Shown here: one piece after another, positions 47,093 through 60,807 of the stretch
How the letters are laid out: every line of letters begins with the position of its first letter
Numbering within the stretch: the stretch's first letter is position 1
Assembly: GCA_036785705.1 (NCBI GenBank)
Contig: JAWUZG010000001.1
Span: forward strand, 2,542,001-2,606,000
DNA: 64,000 nt
Direction: 5' to 3'
Source of the DNA: Acanthornis magna
Taxonomy: Eukaryota; Chordata; Aves; Passeriformes; Acanthizidae
Notes under the pieces: generated by a model
Told to the model about the DNA's origin: nothing
The model's input: the letters and a program-made list of their open reading frames with translations, nothing else
The model's database searches: none
Position numbers and translations under genes: made by a program

Positions 47093-47197
47093 ATGATGCA
47101 GGATTTCATACCTCTTAATGTCCAAGAAATTCTGTATAAAATGTCTACCAAATCAATTTTTAGAAATACGAAAACAAATCTATATCCTTTATTACTG
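47093..47197 (+). other. Exon-like interval, 105 bp, candidate
   Basis: A T-rich tract ends in TTTTTTTCAG at 47083-47092 and a strong donor (CTG then GTGAGTG) follows 47197. The interval is exactly 35 codons. Its first frame is open, starting MMQDFIPLNVQEILYKMSTK; the other two frames contain stops. A CTAAT branch-like word lies at 47055-47059. The peptide matches no family I recognise. A real small exon, a non-coding RNA exon or a chance pairing of splice-like sites are all possible. Confidence 0.2.
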
Positions 47198-50100
47198 GTG
47201 AGTGAAGCAGGTTCTACAGCTCACATGTAAAACCATTAATTTATTGGTGTTATGTGGTCTGTACTGCAAAACCACCTATCTTTTCCCTCTCTTGGTTTTT
47301 ATTTGTGTTTGCTCAGTCTTAAAGTGAAGCTATCATTGCTGCTTATAATGAAGACATAACAATAGAAATCATTACTTCCAGGGCTTTCATCTGAGACCTG
47401 CCATAAAACTCAAAGGCATAAAAATGGCATAATCCAAAATCATTCTGCACAACTGGGCAGGATTTTCACTTTGAAATGCATGTGATAGCAAATATTTTAT
47501 CATCTTTCCCAAAATATCATAATGAAAAACACTCAGCCACTCTGGCGCTGTTTTGGCATGGGCTGAGAATGTGCATAAAGTCAAGGTGACTGTGGTCTGG
47601 TCTACAGAGTAAAAACAGAATCCAAATCCAAGTGCTCCTAAACCAGCCCTGCCAAGTATGTCTGCTCTACACTCACCTATTAAAGCCACTGAATCTGCCA
47701 AGACCCAGCAAAACCTCTTTGATGATATCTGCCTGTAAATTTTGCCTTCTTCCAGCTTGTAACAAGTTATTGCTTTGCTGTACATGTGAACTCTGACTTG
47801 TGCAGCTGGAGTTAAAATATCTGCTCTCAAAACCCTTTAAACACAGGAAGATGGGGGAGAGCTTAGTGCACGGTGCACAGCACTGCTGACACCTTGAAAC
47901 AATACATGTTATTCTTTAAAAACAATCTTAGGCCAAGCCACCCTCTGACTTCGAATCCATTCTGTGGCTGTGTTAATCATATTGAAAATGCCAAGATGCT
48001 TTTGTACTGCTTTGAAAGGTGAAAAATGAACAAAGAGGACAACAAACTGCAGGGAGAATTATATTCCATGTGTTGTTTGGTTGGGTTTTTTTAAATCTAA
48101 GCAAAGGGTTTCATTTAAATGACCACTTCAGTTAATACCACTCAGCAAAAGTCTCAACCTCAGCTTTCCCATCGATTGAATATGGTTGACCTCCTTCTTA
48201 AACTGCCTGGGTTTTCCCTGATGAAAACCACAGTGCAAGAGCTGCCTGGTGGTGTTTTACATCCACAGGTCAGTGAGTGCAACTTATGCCACTAAACTGT
48301 GCCTAATGAGTACCTGCATTAGCTTTCAAATCTGGGCCTTTGGCTTAATTTCTCTGCTCGGGAGGTTTTTCAGTCCAATTCCAAGCAAAGGCATCATGTG
48401 GACATCACACTTCCCAGAAGCCAAGATTCCTGGGGTGCCACAGGTATCTTTTCTCAGGTGACCCCTCGGTTTTCCAGGCAAAACAGAACCCATGCAGTAG
48501 GAACTGAGGGATGGAGAGCTGAGCCTGGGCTGTCAGAGAGGACATTTCCCTGAAGGAGTTTCCTTCCAGGGACCAGGGGAGCACAAAAGCACCTGAGTTC
48601 AGATACAGGATGGCTTTGAACCAGTTTTTTGTTGTCAACCTCACTTCTTCCAAACAATTCTTGCACAGGGCTGTGCTGAGATAATTTGAGGTGCAACCAC
48701 GATGTTTTTGGAAGGCAATAGAGTTCATCTGTATGAAAATGAGCCATGCAGTGTTGTCTGTTTTCAGGCTGTCTTGAGTTACCAGTTAGAAAGTCACCAG
48801 AGAGGCACTGGGGAAAGAAGGAATTATCAGTAATCAATAACCTTTCCTAACGTTCCTTCACTGTGCTGGAATTACTGTGATCTGGATTCCCAACTCGAAA
48901 TATGGAACAATATTTCATCTTTCACAAGGAATTTCTCATAGTTTTCTTTTAGCTATACATTCTTAAGGACCGCAATGGTCTTACTCCATTCACAAGTTTT
49001 TGTTTAAAATTGTGCCTGTTGGATCTCGAACAGTTCAATACATTTTTAATCTCTACTCCTAAAACTGAAAAGGGTGCAGTTGAAAAGTGTTTTAATTTTT
49101 CTCACAGCTTTAACAATAAATGTTTAACCAGTTCTAGCATCCTAATCATATCTGTTGGAAAACCAGGAAATACTCTGCTTTGGAGACAGAATGGGAGAAA
49201 ATAAAAGTTCACAACCTTTCAGAAGTCCAAAGAGTTGAGAATTGAAGACAAAACTTCTGGGCTGTTTTCTAGAGCAATCCTCATCTCACAGACACCCTGA
49301 GCTGAATCTCTAAGCACACAATATTCCTCAAACAAACACTCCATGCCCCCAGCCCCCACACCTTATCAAGTTTCAATCCTTCAATAATGCTCACAATTTC
49401 GTGGGAAGTCAGGACTTCAGAAAAAGCAGAGGGATCAGGTGAGGTTATTTTGTTTGCTGAAATCAAAATGTGAAGCCAAACCTTTCCATGAGTTAAATCC
49501 CTTTCCACTTCTTCTTTATAGCCAAAGTATTTAGGATCAATTCTTTGTTATAAATTCCCTTTGATAGGTATAAGATATCATAAATTTAGCACATAGAAAT
49601 GAGATTTTTAAATTTTAAGTTTGTATGGTTCACAATGCAATGCTGATATACATTTTTCTTGCTATCCTCAGTCATTTAAGATATCCTCATTATCCTCAGG
49701 GTTTATACATTTTCATCTGGGTAATCTTGTCTGGCCCATAATTATAAAGAAAAGTAGTAAATAGAAAGTAAACTCTATTATTAAGAAACATCTTATTTAA
49801 TTTTTTTAAGTGTCAGAGATCTGGTGATTAACAAACATCACCCATTACATTAATTGTACAAATAAATTTACCTCTGCCACTCAAATTCTTCTCATAAACA
49901 TCAAAAAGCCACCAAACATTTACTACGCAATCTAGAGCATCAAATAATGATTCTCTATAGCAGTTTCTGTATTACATAATATAAGAGCTGGGCAATTAGC
50001 TCTAAGTAGGTACTCATTATCATTTTCCATGAACTTACAAATTGGTTGGTATCCCTTAAAACAAAACATCAAGTATTTTTAAGAAGCAGTTTGTAACAAA

Positions 50101-51058
50101 GTGTCTCTAATAGGAAAAATTTTCTTAGAAAATAACTTCTCTCAGGCTAAAAAAAAAAATCTGTGTCAGGGCTAACAACAATATCCAGATTACATATTAA
50201 TTTCACATCATTTAATTAAGATAACCAAACAAATAGAGCATTTGAGAGAAATTATACTCAATAGTTATGAAGTAGAAAGTGATAGTAAACTGTGAGCACT
50301 GTCAAAGTCGAACACAACGACCACTACAATGTGGAAAATAGTCTTATGTAAAATGGAGAGCTTGGAGCACAAAGACAAGATTAGACAAAGAAAGCAATTA
50401 TGTTCTTATCTACTGACAGTTGCAAAAGGAGAAGTCAAGTGTAATATCATGTATTAAGAGGCAAAGTACCAAACATGAGTCCACAGCCACAATTTTTATT
50501 TCTGATGTGGAATGACATGAAGTCATAAAACAACACAAAAGAAACTTTTTTTTCCAGCTCTATGATTTGTTCTTTTTAAATCACCAGCTTTCTTCGTGTT
50601 CAATTCTGAATGGAAATAAAATTTGCTCAACAGTTCTATTGCTTAGTTTTGAACTGTAAAGTTTGGATGGATTGATTCAGCTTTCCCCTTATCCACACAA
50701 CAAGTAAAAGTAACACTGAAAGAAATTCAGATGAGGAAGATTTAGTCTTTTCAAGCGGGATATAAACTGTTTTATTTGGAACAATTTTCCAGTGTTCTTT
50801 TGAGTATTTTGGGTGAACAGTAACATACTTGTTATTATGAATTAAATGAAAGCTTTTAGAGATTTTAATGTTCCTTACTCTGTTCATTTTGTTGAACAAG
50901 AAAACTCCAACCACCATAAAATTGTCTGGCACATGTCTACTTTGTACTGCAATAATACAATGTCAAATTTATCCTTTATTGACTACCTGGAAAAAATTAA
51001 TATCTTAGTAATTGCCATAGTTATTATTGGCTTATATATATTTTTTTAAAAACACTAA
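47198..51058. other. Unique sequence, no gene recognised
   Basis: The minus-strand frame at 47387-47830 (147 codons) and the overlapping frames at 48405-48837 are unrecognised and lack support. Sequence at 49560-50640 is very AT-rich. No transposon is recognised. Confidence 0.5.
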
Positions 51059-51202
51059 GTTGTGGCTGCCCCATCCCTGGAAATGTTCAAGGCCAGGCAA
51101 GTGCAACCTGATCTAGTGGAAGGTGTCCCTGTACACGGTAGGGGGTGGGAAACATGTGATCTTTAAGGTCCCTTCCAGTTGAAACCATTTTGTGATTCGG
51201 TG
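51059..51202 (+). mobile_element. CR1 LINE 3' end, sense, about 145 bp
   Basis: GTGGCTGCCCCATCCCTGGA, AATGTTCAAGGCCAGGCAAG, CAACCTGATCTAGTGGAAGG, TGTCCCTG, TGATCTTTAAGGTCCCTTCC and a tail of ATTTTGTGATTCGGTG. A short deletion removes the TTGGATGGGGCTTTGAG piece. It is 5'-truncated. Confidence 0.93.
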
Positions 51203-54200
51203 AAGTTTTCACATTTATTTTAGTAATGGAAAATCTGGTTAGATATTTGAACCAAAGCAGCATGGAAGGAACAAGGACATGGTTTGCAGGGAGCTGGCAT
51301 CGGGTGTTGACTGCAAATACTTAACATCACAGAGAAATAACAGGAGAAATGTACCAGTTCCAAAAAAAAAAAATGGGATTCAGGCTTCCACCTGTGGGTA
51401 CAAGTAGCACCAGTAATGATGGTGCCTTAACAGCACAGGATCATGTTCTGAGTCACTGCTGAACACACCGGGAACGTGCAATGGCACTGCACATAAGAAA
51501 CCCATAACACCAAGGCTTCCAGTGTTACAAGGCAGAAAATAAGTTGTTTTTAGTTGTTTTACTGTGCTACACAAGAGGCCAGTGACAAGGACGGGGCCCC
51601 ATAGTATTGGTCTCAGTACAAACACAGAACAAAGAGGTTGCCTGGGTCAGGAGTTTAAAGTCTAAATACAGCTCTTGATTTGTGGAGGGCAGGGTAAAAA
51701 TTGTCTGCTCAGTCTGGCCAGCACCAGTTTAGCATGTGCATCAAATTCTTTTTTTCCATTCTGCTTTCCAAGACCAATCAGGAGGGATCAACTAAGAAGC
51801 ATAGTTCAGGCAGAATAGACTTACTATTTTCATTTTCTTCTACATAAATAATGCAATGTTATTATGGAAAGGAATAGAAATAGATTATCCTCTTTTTAGT
51901 TCCAGTCCCTGGATGAAGGTTGAAAAATATATTATTGTAGTTAGCAATGTTACACTTGCAGAGAGAATTTGAATATCAATAAGCAGAGAGATATTTAAAT
52001 GGATATTTACATATAATATCACTGTATGTTTACATTTAATATCATATTGGATTTAATTTTATTATGTTCAAGAAAGCAATTGGGTGAAGAATAAACACTG
52101 TGGGATGTTATCTCATTGATATGCAGAATCAATATGATAATCAAGTTGCTGATATAAACTCATAAGAAAAAGCTTCTGACATTTCATCTAGGATCCCTAA
52201 TTTCATATTTACAATGTGGTGTGAGACTCTGTACTGCAGTCTTAGTGTTTAATTAGGAAGATGCTCCTGTATCCATTTTTTTTCCTAGGTACTTTTACCA
52301 TCCTTTCAAACGATGGAAAACTAATACTGGTACCAAAGAGTCATGAAGACTTTTTTCTTTCAAAAACAAAAAAGAAATTTAATTAACAAATACAAGGTGA
52401 ATTTATGAAGAAAAAACATCATCCTAAAAATTTCCAGGGCAGTCCACCATCCTAAAATCCTTGTGAAAAGTTTGAGAAGTGTGTTTTTTTTTTAAGGGGT
52501 TTTAGCATGTATTTCCAATATCCCAAACCAGTGTAAGATACTGATGTAAATTGAACTGGATATCCTTTTTATTTTTAGAAAAACAAATCCAGGCATAATG
52601 ACTGTGATGTGCATGCTTGATGCTGTATTTTAGGGGAGTCGTTTCTCTTCCCTAATGTGACTATTTTAGGTCATTTATTTAACAAGTTAAACTATTCCTT
52701 TCCTTGCATTTGGCCAAATGAGCATCCACCACCTTTAATGGGTCGCACGTCTAGCTGTTCATTATTGGGTTGGCTGCCATATGTACCTCAGAAAAAGAAA
52801 GCCAAAATAAATGTACCTGAATGAAGGTCAGAGCCAGCACCCACAGACTGGGCTTGTTGAATGACCTCTCCAAGGGTGTAAATACCATCCCTGGACACTC
52901 AGAGCCAACTGCAGCAGAGCCTGGTGCAGGGAACACCCCAGAGCTGGGCACTTGCTGTGGCTTTCAGGCAGAGCCCTGGAATGCTGCAAGGCTGGAGAAG
53001 AGTTAACTGAAGATGTTTTATATCCTTAAAGATCTGTGTGCTGGAAGGATGAGAACCAAATGTTCTCATCTACTTAGACCCACCTTTAACTCTTATTAAC
53101 AAGGATTTCACTCCCCTCCGGACCAGAATCTCACAGAGGGCAGATGTGCTATTCTAGCAATGGACTGAGCAAAGACAGCAGTGACAGATGGCCTTTCACA
53201 TGTCTTCAGTGATGAGAGAACACCTCATGAAATATGTTTCTCTGTCTGAATTAAATAAGCTTATCCTTTAGCAAACTGTTCTATAAAAAGTTATGAGAGC
53301 CAAACGTCTCTAAAACTGAGATATCATTAAAGCTTCTACAACATTCCAGGCATTGCCACCAGTAATTTTGTGAGTTAGGATTGATTGGGTCTCTGTTCAA
53401 GAATAAAAAACGAGTAGCGTGCCAAGAATGTTGACAAGGAGCGATATGAATCCAGTCTTATCTCAGTGTTATTGCTCTTGCCAGTCACTATCTTACTATT
53501 AAGATAAAGCAAGTTACCCCAGCCTGTGAGCTGCTGATTGAAGGCTGGATAATGATTTCTGGATTTCTCACCACTGCTGCAATATTGGAGGGAGTCTGGA
53601 AGAAGATGGATTGGCAAATTGCAAATTTACGTTTGAGGATGTGCACATAAAAAGCAATTTAATGAATTTATATACCTGTTCATATATGTACTTCTCCCTG
53701 TCTTTCATTGGCATAAACAAATGGCATCTACTTTTCATAAATAGTTGTACATAAACATGTCATCTCTGCTTGCTGGAATGGCATTTAGGTGTGCAGAGAT
53801 ATTTAAATCTAAGAAAAAGGACATTATTTCTATTCTGAACTGTTCTGTTAGAGTGATATATATCTCAATATTCAGGAACCATCAGTGTAGCTTGCTTATT
53901 GTATATCTATAAGCATTGTATGCATATATGTGAAATTTATCTGTGCAAAATCCAACCCCATAAAATGTTTCATGCTTTTAAGTGGCTTTTGAATCAGTCC
54001 CAGTATATATTTCTTGTCTAGATGCAGCAGAATTTAATACTGGTTTGGTTCTTTTCTTTCCTTGTTGGCTGTTTGATAAGTTATGGTTACAGCAAGCAGG
54101 AGCTGTGCTTGGGGAAAAGAAGTTATGAGATTCCAGAAATTTATGTGTTCCAGACAAAAATTAAACTAAGACTGTAAAGATTTTCAAAGACATAGAGGCA

Positions 54201-55718
54201 ATCCTCATAGGACAGTAATAGGCTATTCCAGTAGGGTGTTAAAAGGAATTTTTCCCTATACATAATTCAGATCAGGAATCTGAACTTCAATTTTCACAAC
54301 TCAGATCCATTCCTTAGCCACCCAATTATTAACAGTTTTGGAGTGACGTTTACTTTTACTTGCTTTGTGAGATTATATTTCTTATCAAAACTCCTGTGTG
54401 TTTCAAGAATTCTTGTTTCCTTGGGCAACTTTTTTTTTTTGTAGATTTGTGACCAACTCTGCAGCTTCCAGGTTCAAAGTTTGATGGCTCCCAAGTTACT
54501 TTGGCTTCATCCTCCAAGCTGTACAGTGAAGCCAAGATGTACTCAGTGTCCTTTAGGTCTTTATAAAACATCTAACACAACAGAGCATGGACTGTGAGAC
54601 TTTCAGGTGTTAACACAAATTTTAAAAATTACAGAGATTTTTACTGTAGGTCTCACTTTGAATTCAATGGACAGCAACAAACACCTCAACAAAATAACTC
54701 ATTTAAACTCTTTTAAGGAGAGGGGATTAATCTCCTAAGGATACTTTTTGAAGACGGTCTTTCCTAACACTATCCTATAATATCTGCAGAATTCTTAACC
54801 CATCACAGGTATTTTTTCTGTTTTTTTTCACATTTTCCTAACCATTGATATTCGGGGGTATTTTTCAGACTTTACCAACAACACAATTATGATGTATTCA
54901 CTTGTAGAAAAAGCTGTTTACAAACATCTTGAAATGTATATTGAGTTAAAGAGCTAACAAAAGTGCACTATTCAAATATTCATAGATATTTGCACCACAC
55001 CACTCTCTCTATAACTACAAAATCCCCCAAACCAGAGATGTTTCTCTACCCACTATACTATTTTAGGTAGAAACTGTTGGTCTTATTTCATGATACAGAC
55101 AAGTTGTTATGACTTCTTTCTTTGTTTTACAATTTTTGTGAGCTCAAAGCACTGAATTCCATAAAACTTTACTTTGGGGTTTTTTGTTTATGTTTTTATT
55201 GGTTTTGTTGGCTTTGTTTGTTTTTTATATTATCTTGTAACTGCAAAATCAACACTGTTCTATTTCTTAGTCTCGGGTTAGGCAGTGGACTGGATTCTCC
55301 TTCAGACCCTGCCTGCAACAGGATTTAATGTCAATGTCCACTTCTTAAACAGAGATAAAAAGCAAACACTGTATAAAATCAGACACGGCTAAGGGATTGT
55401 TGAAAACCTTGATCACAATGACAGTTTTTAGATTTATTTTAGTAACTGATTGCATTAAAGGATTGTCCAACCTAGGTATTTTCCAGGTTTTAATTATTTT
55501 TTAATGGATTTCAGGAAAACAGTAATCTAATCTGCACTGGTCCCAATTATAAAGTTTGGTGTGAAATTCAGAAAAGGAAATTAAAGCACTGTCTACCTAC
55601 TGTGTGTAGGTCCAAGTGTTTCATGAAGTCTTAGGTAGGCTCCGTTTACATTACATATATCTTACTTATATAAGCTGGCATCCTCTACAGGCCTCAAAAT
55701 CCCTTGTAGACTATAAGC
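51203..55718. other. About 4.5 kb of unique AT-rich sequence, no gene recognised
   Basis: An A run lies at 51361-51372. A patch at 52740-53010 is more GC-rich, with frames on both strands, none recognised. No RNA gene or transposon is seen. Confidence 0.5.
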
Positions 55719-55772
55719 ATGAGTATTATCTCAATTTTTTACACTTGGAAATTTAAGCATAGAGGCTAATCT
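55719..55772 (+). repeat. MIR-like ancient SINE fragment (short)
   Basis: GAGTATTATCTCAATTTTTT, ACACTTGGAAATTTAAGCAT and AGAGGCTAA follow the MIR core order (GTATTATCCCCATTTTACA, GATGAGGAAACTGAGGCA, CAGAGAGGTTAA). Confidence 0.5.
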
Positions 55773-58600
55773 GAAGTTCTCTTTAGCATAAAAGCTTTTC
55801 ATCCAAGGTTTTATATTAGCTGCTTCTCTCCGATGTGTTGGTATTTCTAAAGAATACATATATTGTACACACAACACTTGCAAAGAATGAAAATTTTCCT
55901 TCAGTCTATACATAGAAGCTGAGAAATAGGAATGAAAAGGTGACATTTCTAAAACTGGCCAGCTGATGTGTGGCAGAATATATATCCAGCATCCTGTAAG
56001 TCTCCTTCTCATCTAGAGAGGAATCCTGGATTTATTCTTACCCTTCTGTTTTAACCGACACCTTCATATTTAATTGTTAAATGCTGGCAGATGTCTTCAC
56101 ATCTGAATATCACTCTTGTTGTGAGGAGCTTACTGCCTAAGTAGACAGTGTGAAATGGAATGCCCTGTTCCAGCTAAATTGGAACTAAGGCTTCAAAAAC
56201 CAAAATCCCACTCAATGATCCAATCTTCCTTATTGCCAGGGGTTCTACCAGAAAAGAAGACCACGTGCATCAGGTATCTCCATATTCAGCACCTAACTTT
56301 AATTGCCCAAGTAAGCTCAGAAATGCTTGCTGCGCAGGGTTGGAGGTCTTGTCTTGCTGTAATTTCTGGTTTTGCACTGTGCTGATGTGCCCAGAGAGGC
56401 CCCAAGGCTGGGGATGGATTACTTGTGTGCTGCACAGCTTTGCATGATGTCAGGGCATGAAGCATTTTGGGTGGGAATGCCTTTCCATTGCTCCATTTAC
56501 ATTACTGTAAGAACAAAAGACAGGAAGAAAAACTCCCAAAGCACGGTGGAAATCCCTTGGCTAACCACTTTCCACTGGCTTTCCTTATAAACTCTGACTT
56601 CTGGCCCATGACTTGCACTAACAGGCATAAAGTGCTTCATCTTCAAGATATTCTCACTCAGAACAGTCCAAACTCTAAGAATTTAGCATTTAAAGTTGAA
56701 CTTGGCTCTACATTTTAAGAGGTATCAATCTCTCCCCATCAATCATACATTTTTTGGTACAAACTGAGGTGGATTTGCTTTCCCCTCTTCTCCACTTTCT
56801 TTTCTCCCAAGGTTTCCATTCTCAAATGTTCCATGACACAATGTTAATATTTGACATTGAAATCCTCACAGTAAATATCCATCAAATCTCATGTCCTGCC
56901 ATCTGTTATTTTTTGGGTTTGTCTGCTGACACCTCTTAATGATTTGGAATAGCTGCTTTTAAGAATGAACCTTGGGTAGAAATTTTGAAGGTGAGAATGT
57001 GGTTAAATAGCCTCAGCCTGAGGGAGTTCAAACCTACACCACAGAACTAACTAATTATTTAGCTTTGGAGGATTCTAAGGAACAAAATATCAGATTGGGC
57101 AGTGATGAGAGAGCAAAGTCTTTTAGACAGAGCAACGAAATGCTAATAGGAAAGGACAACAGAGATGCAAACAACACAGAATTTGAAGCTCAGAGAGTCT
57201 GAAAGGAGGAAGCTCACTGGTATCCAATCCGTATCTCATTGATGTTCTCTTATTTTTTTGCTGCTGAAGTCAGGATCATAATACACTGAAATTTCAGTGC
57301 TGCTGATTTTCTGCTCAAGCTGCACCCTTCTCTTTACAAATGTGCTGTAAATTAATTTGTAAACTACTGATTATGAAACTATGCTGTGCTATAATTAACG
57401 TTAATGCAAAATTTTATCTGTCTGTACTGATTTTTATTAATCCAGCACACTCGTGTGCCTTAGCTAAATTATAAAATATATCTCTAGTTTCATTGATTTA
57501 CAGTATGAATTACAGACTGTCACAACTCAAATTACTTCAGGGTGTGCAACAGTGCTTGGACTCACAGTTTCATCATTCAGGATTAGTCATTAAGGTACCG
57601 AGATAATGCTCAAATTTAAATCCCCCAAATGCGGAGAGCTACTTCTATAGGGTGATGTGTGGTGTAAACAAGGTAAAGCCAGAGCAAAGGCTGTAAATCT
57701 TCAGGAATTTTGTATGCACTTAGCAGCATGTAGATCCCTGAATGTGATTAACAGTCTCATGCAAGTGAGGCAGCTCCTCTAGCTGTCAAGATTTTTACAA
57801 AGTAAAACCCAATTACACATAAACAGATCTTGAATTTTCCCTCTGGGCTTGTGTTTCTCTTAGCTATAGATTTTCATTCTTACATTTTTTTCCCCCCCAG
57901 AATGTATATTTAATGCATCTAAAGGTTGCCATTTTATTGAGGAATTCAGGCAGCACAATCCCCTGGGTGGCTTTCTTTGGTCATATGTTGTACATGCTAA
58001 ACTGAATATATTGACAGTTTATTATAGCATGCTTTGTCTTGTAAATTAATATTCTGTTAGTTTTTAATGTATGTCAAATATGAATGGTAATCAGTTCTTG
58101 TGTTTGTCTTTTAATGTCATGACCACTTCTTTAATGAAAGGACAGAAACCTTCTGTAAATGGCTTGGAGCTACTCCCAAGTAAAGGATTTCATTTTATCT
58201 CAGAGGGCACAAGTGAGGGTCACACAGGACAAAGTTCATGTCCCTTAAATTAGGTATCTAACAATTGCTTCTCTAAATCATGCGTGTTGCCTGCACAGTC
58301 TACCGAAAGAAAGGATGGCTTCTTAACAGTCACTAATTTTCTGCAAAACAGTCAAATTTTTTAGGTCAAAGCGATTATTATCCAGTGAAGGGGCCCATTT
58401 CTCCCTAGCGACTCCAGAAAGACCCTGTGTTGGGTTGCTCAAATTGCACCATTCCCTTCTCAGATACACAAGGTGGGATTCTGCTGCTTTGAACAGACCC
58501 TTGGGGTTACTTGAGATGCCCTTTGGGGTCCCACACCTGCACTTGCGGTGGCAGAGATGATGCAGAGCCTATAGCAGACCCCAGATCTTTTAAATAAGCA
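55773..58600. other. Unique AT-rich sequence, no gene recognised
   Basis: Overlapping + frames at 56155-56718 are unrecognised. An acceptor-like tract (TTTTTTTCCCCCCCAG) ends at 57900, but the sequence after it has stops and no donor, so it is treated as a decoy. A conserved-element-like segment lies at 57330-57500. Confidence 0.5.
57330..57500. promoter_or_regulatory. Possible conserved non-coding element with ATTAACGTTAAT palindrome
   Basis: A perfect 12-bp palindrome ATTAACGTTAAT (57394-57405) resembles two facing HNF1/homeodomain half-sites. It runs into TTAATGCAAA, which is octamer-like. Nearby words TAAATTAATTTG and TATTAATCC add further ATTA cores. This is compositional evidence only. 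Confidence 0.2.
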
Positions 58601-58670
58601 GTGTTCAGGGCCCGGCTGGATGGGGCTTTGAGCAACCTGGCCCAGTGACAGATGTCCCTGCCTGTGGCTG
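58601..58670 (+). mobile_element. CR1 LINE fragment, sense, tail lost
   Basis: GTGTTCAGGGCCCGGCTGGA, TGGGGCTTTGAGCAACCTGG, CCCAGTGACAGATGTCCCTG, CCTGTGGC matches CR1 (GTTCAAGGCCAGGTTGGATG, GGGCTTTGAGCAACCTGG, GGTGTCCCTGCCCATGGC). The terminal octamer tail is not recognisable beyond 58670. Confidence 0.85.
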
Positions 58671-59269
58671 GATCCATCACTCATTATCGGTGTTAGAAGG
58701 GAGAATAAGACAACTTAGGGATTCCTCTTTTGATTGTGTGTGACTGTGACACTTCTGCTGAAAGCTGCTGGACTAATGTGACTGTCCTTAAAAAAAAAAA
58801 AAGAATTTATAAATTATCTATATTGTGCCCCCAAAACAATATTTTCTGTGCAAAATGTGTCAGGGGGGAAAAAAATCACCAAAATCTCCACAGCACTAAA
58901 GCAACCAGTTAAATACTAGCAGCAAAAGAATATCCTGTTTAGCTGCTCAAATGAACAGATTTACAAGTAACTTAAATCACAGTCTCTATTTGTACAAGTA
59001 TTTATGCTGAGTTTGAAGGGGGCTTTAATCTAGCAGACAGAGGCAGGAAAAGGTCTAATAATTGCATACCGAAATCAAAAAGTTCAAACTAGAAATAAAG
59101 GGGAACTCATTTATTTTTTAACTGTACTATGAGCTATGTTACTGGGGCAAATTACTAAGTGTTATTGTAGTCCTTAAATCAAGATCAGATGTGCTTATAA
59201 AACATACATCTTATTTTAACAACACAGAGCTGGGCTTGGGACAGAAATCCCTGGATGAAGTATGGCCTG
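58671..59269. other. Unique AT-rich sequence, no gene recognised
   Basis: An A run lies at about 58790-58801. Nothing else is recognised. Confidence 0.5.
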
Positions 59270-59345
59270 TGCTATGCAGGAACTCAGACTAGGCAGAGCT
59301 TGAACTAGTTAATCATAATGGTCTCTTATGGTTTTAAAATATACA
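59270..59345 (+). repeat. Possible old CR1/L3-type LINE tail
   Basis: CTCAGACTAGGCAGAGCTTG, then AACTAGTTAATCATAATGGT and CTCTTATGGTTTTAAAAT resemble the reptile-type LINE 3' end motif TCAGACTAGATGATCATAATGGTCCCTTCTGGCCTTAAAAT. It is a single short match made by eye. Confidence 0.4.
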
Positions 59346-60807
59346 AGCCTATTAATTCCGAGCCTAAATTTTTAATTTAATAGGTAAGATATGCTCATGT
59401 GAAACTGAATTTCCTAAGAGTCTTTACAAAAAGTGTAACAAAGACTCAACTACCAAATTACACATTATAGGAGATGTCCTTTAAAATGCAAGTGGCTAAA
59501 CAACTTCTTAGCAGTTGTTTTTCTGTCCAAGAGAGTGAATCAAATTTTTCATAGGAACATCCTCATGCCAGTTTTCTAATGGACACCTGGAAAATCAGAT
59601 TAAAAAGCATTTTCAACACAATGAGCTTTGTTAGCCATTCAGTTGTAGAGAAGTCCATCAGCAACCAACTTCAACACCAGCTCATGATGGGAGAACAGCG
59701 GCTTGTGATATATACGATGGAGAAAAATCACATGAAAAGAACAGTAAGCCCAGATAGTAATCTATATGTCTATTTTAATGTGACCTCTACCTTGGGGAAG
59801 AGAGAATTATGCAGGAAATACTGAGACACTGCCATTACCAATGTAAAAAGCTCTTACCAATGTATCAGCTGGGATAAGTTGTGCTCAGAAAGACCAAAAT
59901 CATTAAATATTGCTGCTATCAGGCACCCTACAGTCTGGTCCATTTCTATATGTGTAGTATTTTCTGTCAGCATCAGTAGACTGCATTTTGGAGTGTGGAT
60001 GCATTGCGAAATCACTATGCATTATATTCATGGTTTTGGATACAGTACTTTTGAATTTTGTGACTTTTATGCTGCAGAATACTCAAGAATGACACTTTTC
60101 TGTAATGGAAATGGGAAAGCAAAAAGAGGTCTTTTTCACTGCATGCCTCTGGTCTTAAAAACATGTATGTGCAGGAGTGGGAGAGTGCATTTGTCACTGC
60201 AGCCACGTCTGTCTTTGTGGTGAGAACTGGGATGCAACGACAGCACTTCAATTCCTGTTAATATCAGTGGGTTTTCTAACCCTGCAGGAACGTGGCACTT
60301 TGCTTTTCATGGTAACCAGGACTGCACTGGGAAGACAGCAATTATATTAACTTCATTTTTTAATATTTGATTTCTTACAAATCACAGAGCCCCCAAAAAT
60401 GAAATCCTATGTCAGTACCTTTTTTCTGCAATTTCTGCCAGAAATGTTTATTTTTTGTGTCTCACCGGATTTGACCCACGGATTTCCTCCTGAGTTCAGG
60501 AAAGTTGGTAACAAGCTTACACAAGGAGAAGTAGGCAGCATGCAGGACTTTTGGGGACAGCAAATGCTGGATCTCTCTTTGCACACAGCTTCCTTCTGAT
60601 AAGTAACAATTCAGTTGTTTGACTGGGGGAGAAGTTTTATCTACCCAAGAACCACCATTTTGCCACTTTGACAATTTTGCTGATTTCCAAAATCTGGTTG
60701 TGGTCTTGCACGTGTGAGCTGTGGGTCTGAAATGAGATGAGAGGGATATATTTGCTTCAAAATTCCCCACGCACAGATGAAAATTTTGGTTCTAACCAAC
60801 ACATCTG
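59346..60807. other. Unique sequence, no gene recognised
   Basis: Frames at 59579-59824 and 59879-60223 (+) and 60462-60770 (-) have no recognisable domain or splice frame. No repeat is recognised. Confidence 0.5.

Noticed and set aside
47387..47830. 147-codon open frame, minus strand
   Set aside because: Same chance argument. The peptide has no recognisable family features and no promoter or splice context.
50636..50932. 98-codon minus-strand frame rich in Lys and Ser
   Set aside because: The composition reflects AT-rich sequence; a + frame overlaps it and no family is recognised.
57875..57900. Very strong-looking splice acceptor (T tract, then CCCCCCCAG)
   Set aside because: The sequence after it has stops in all frames within a short distance and no good donor nearby; probably a decoy.
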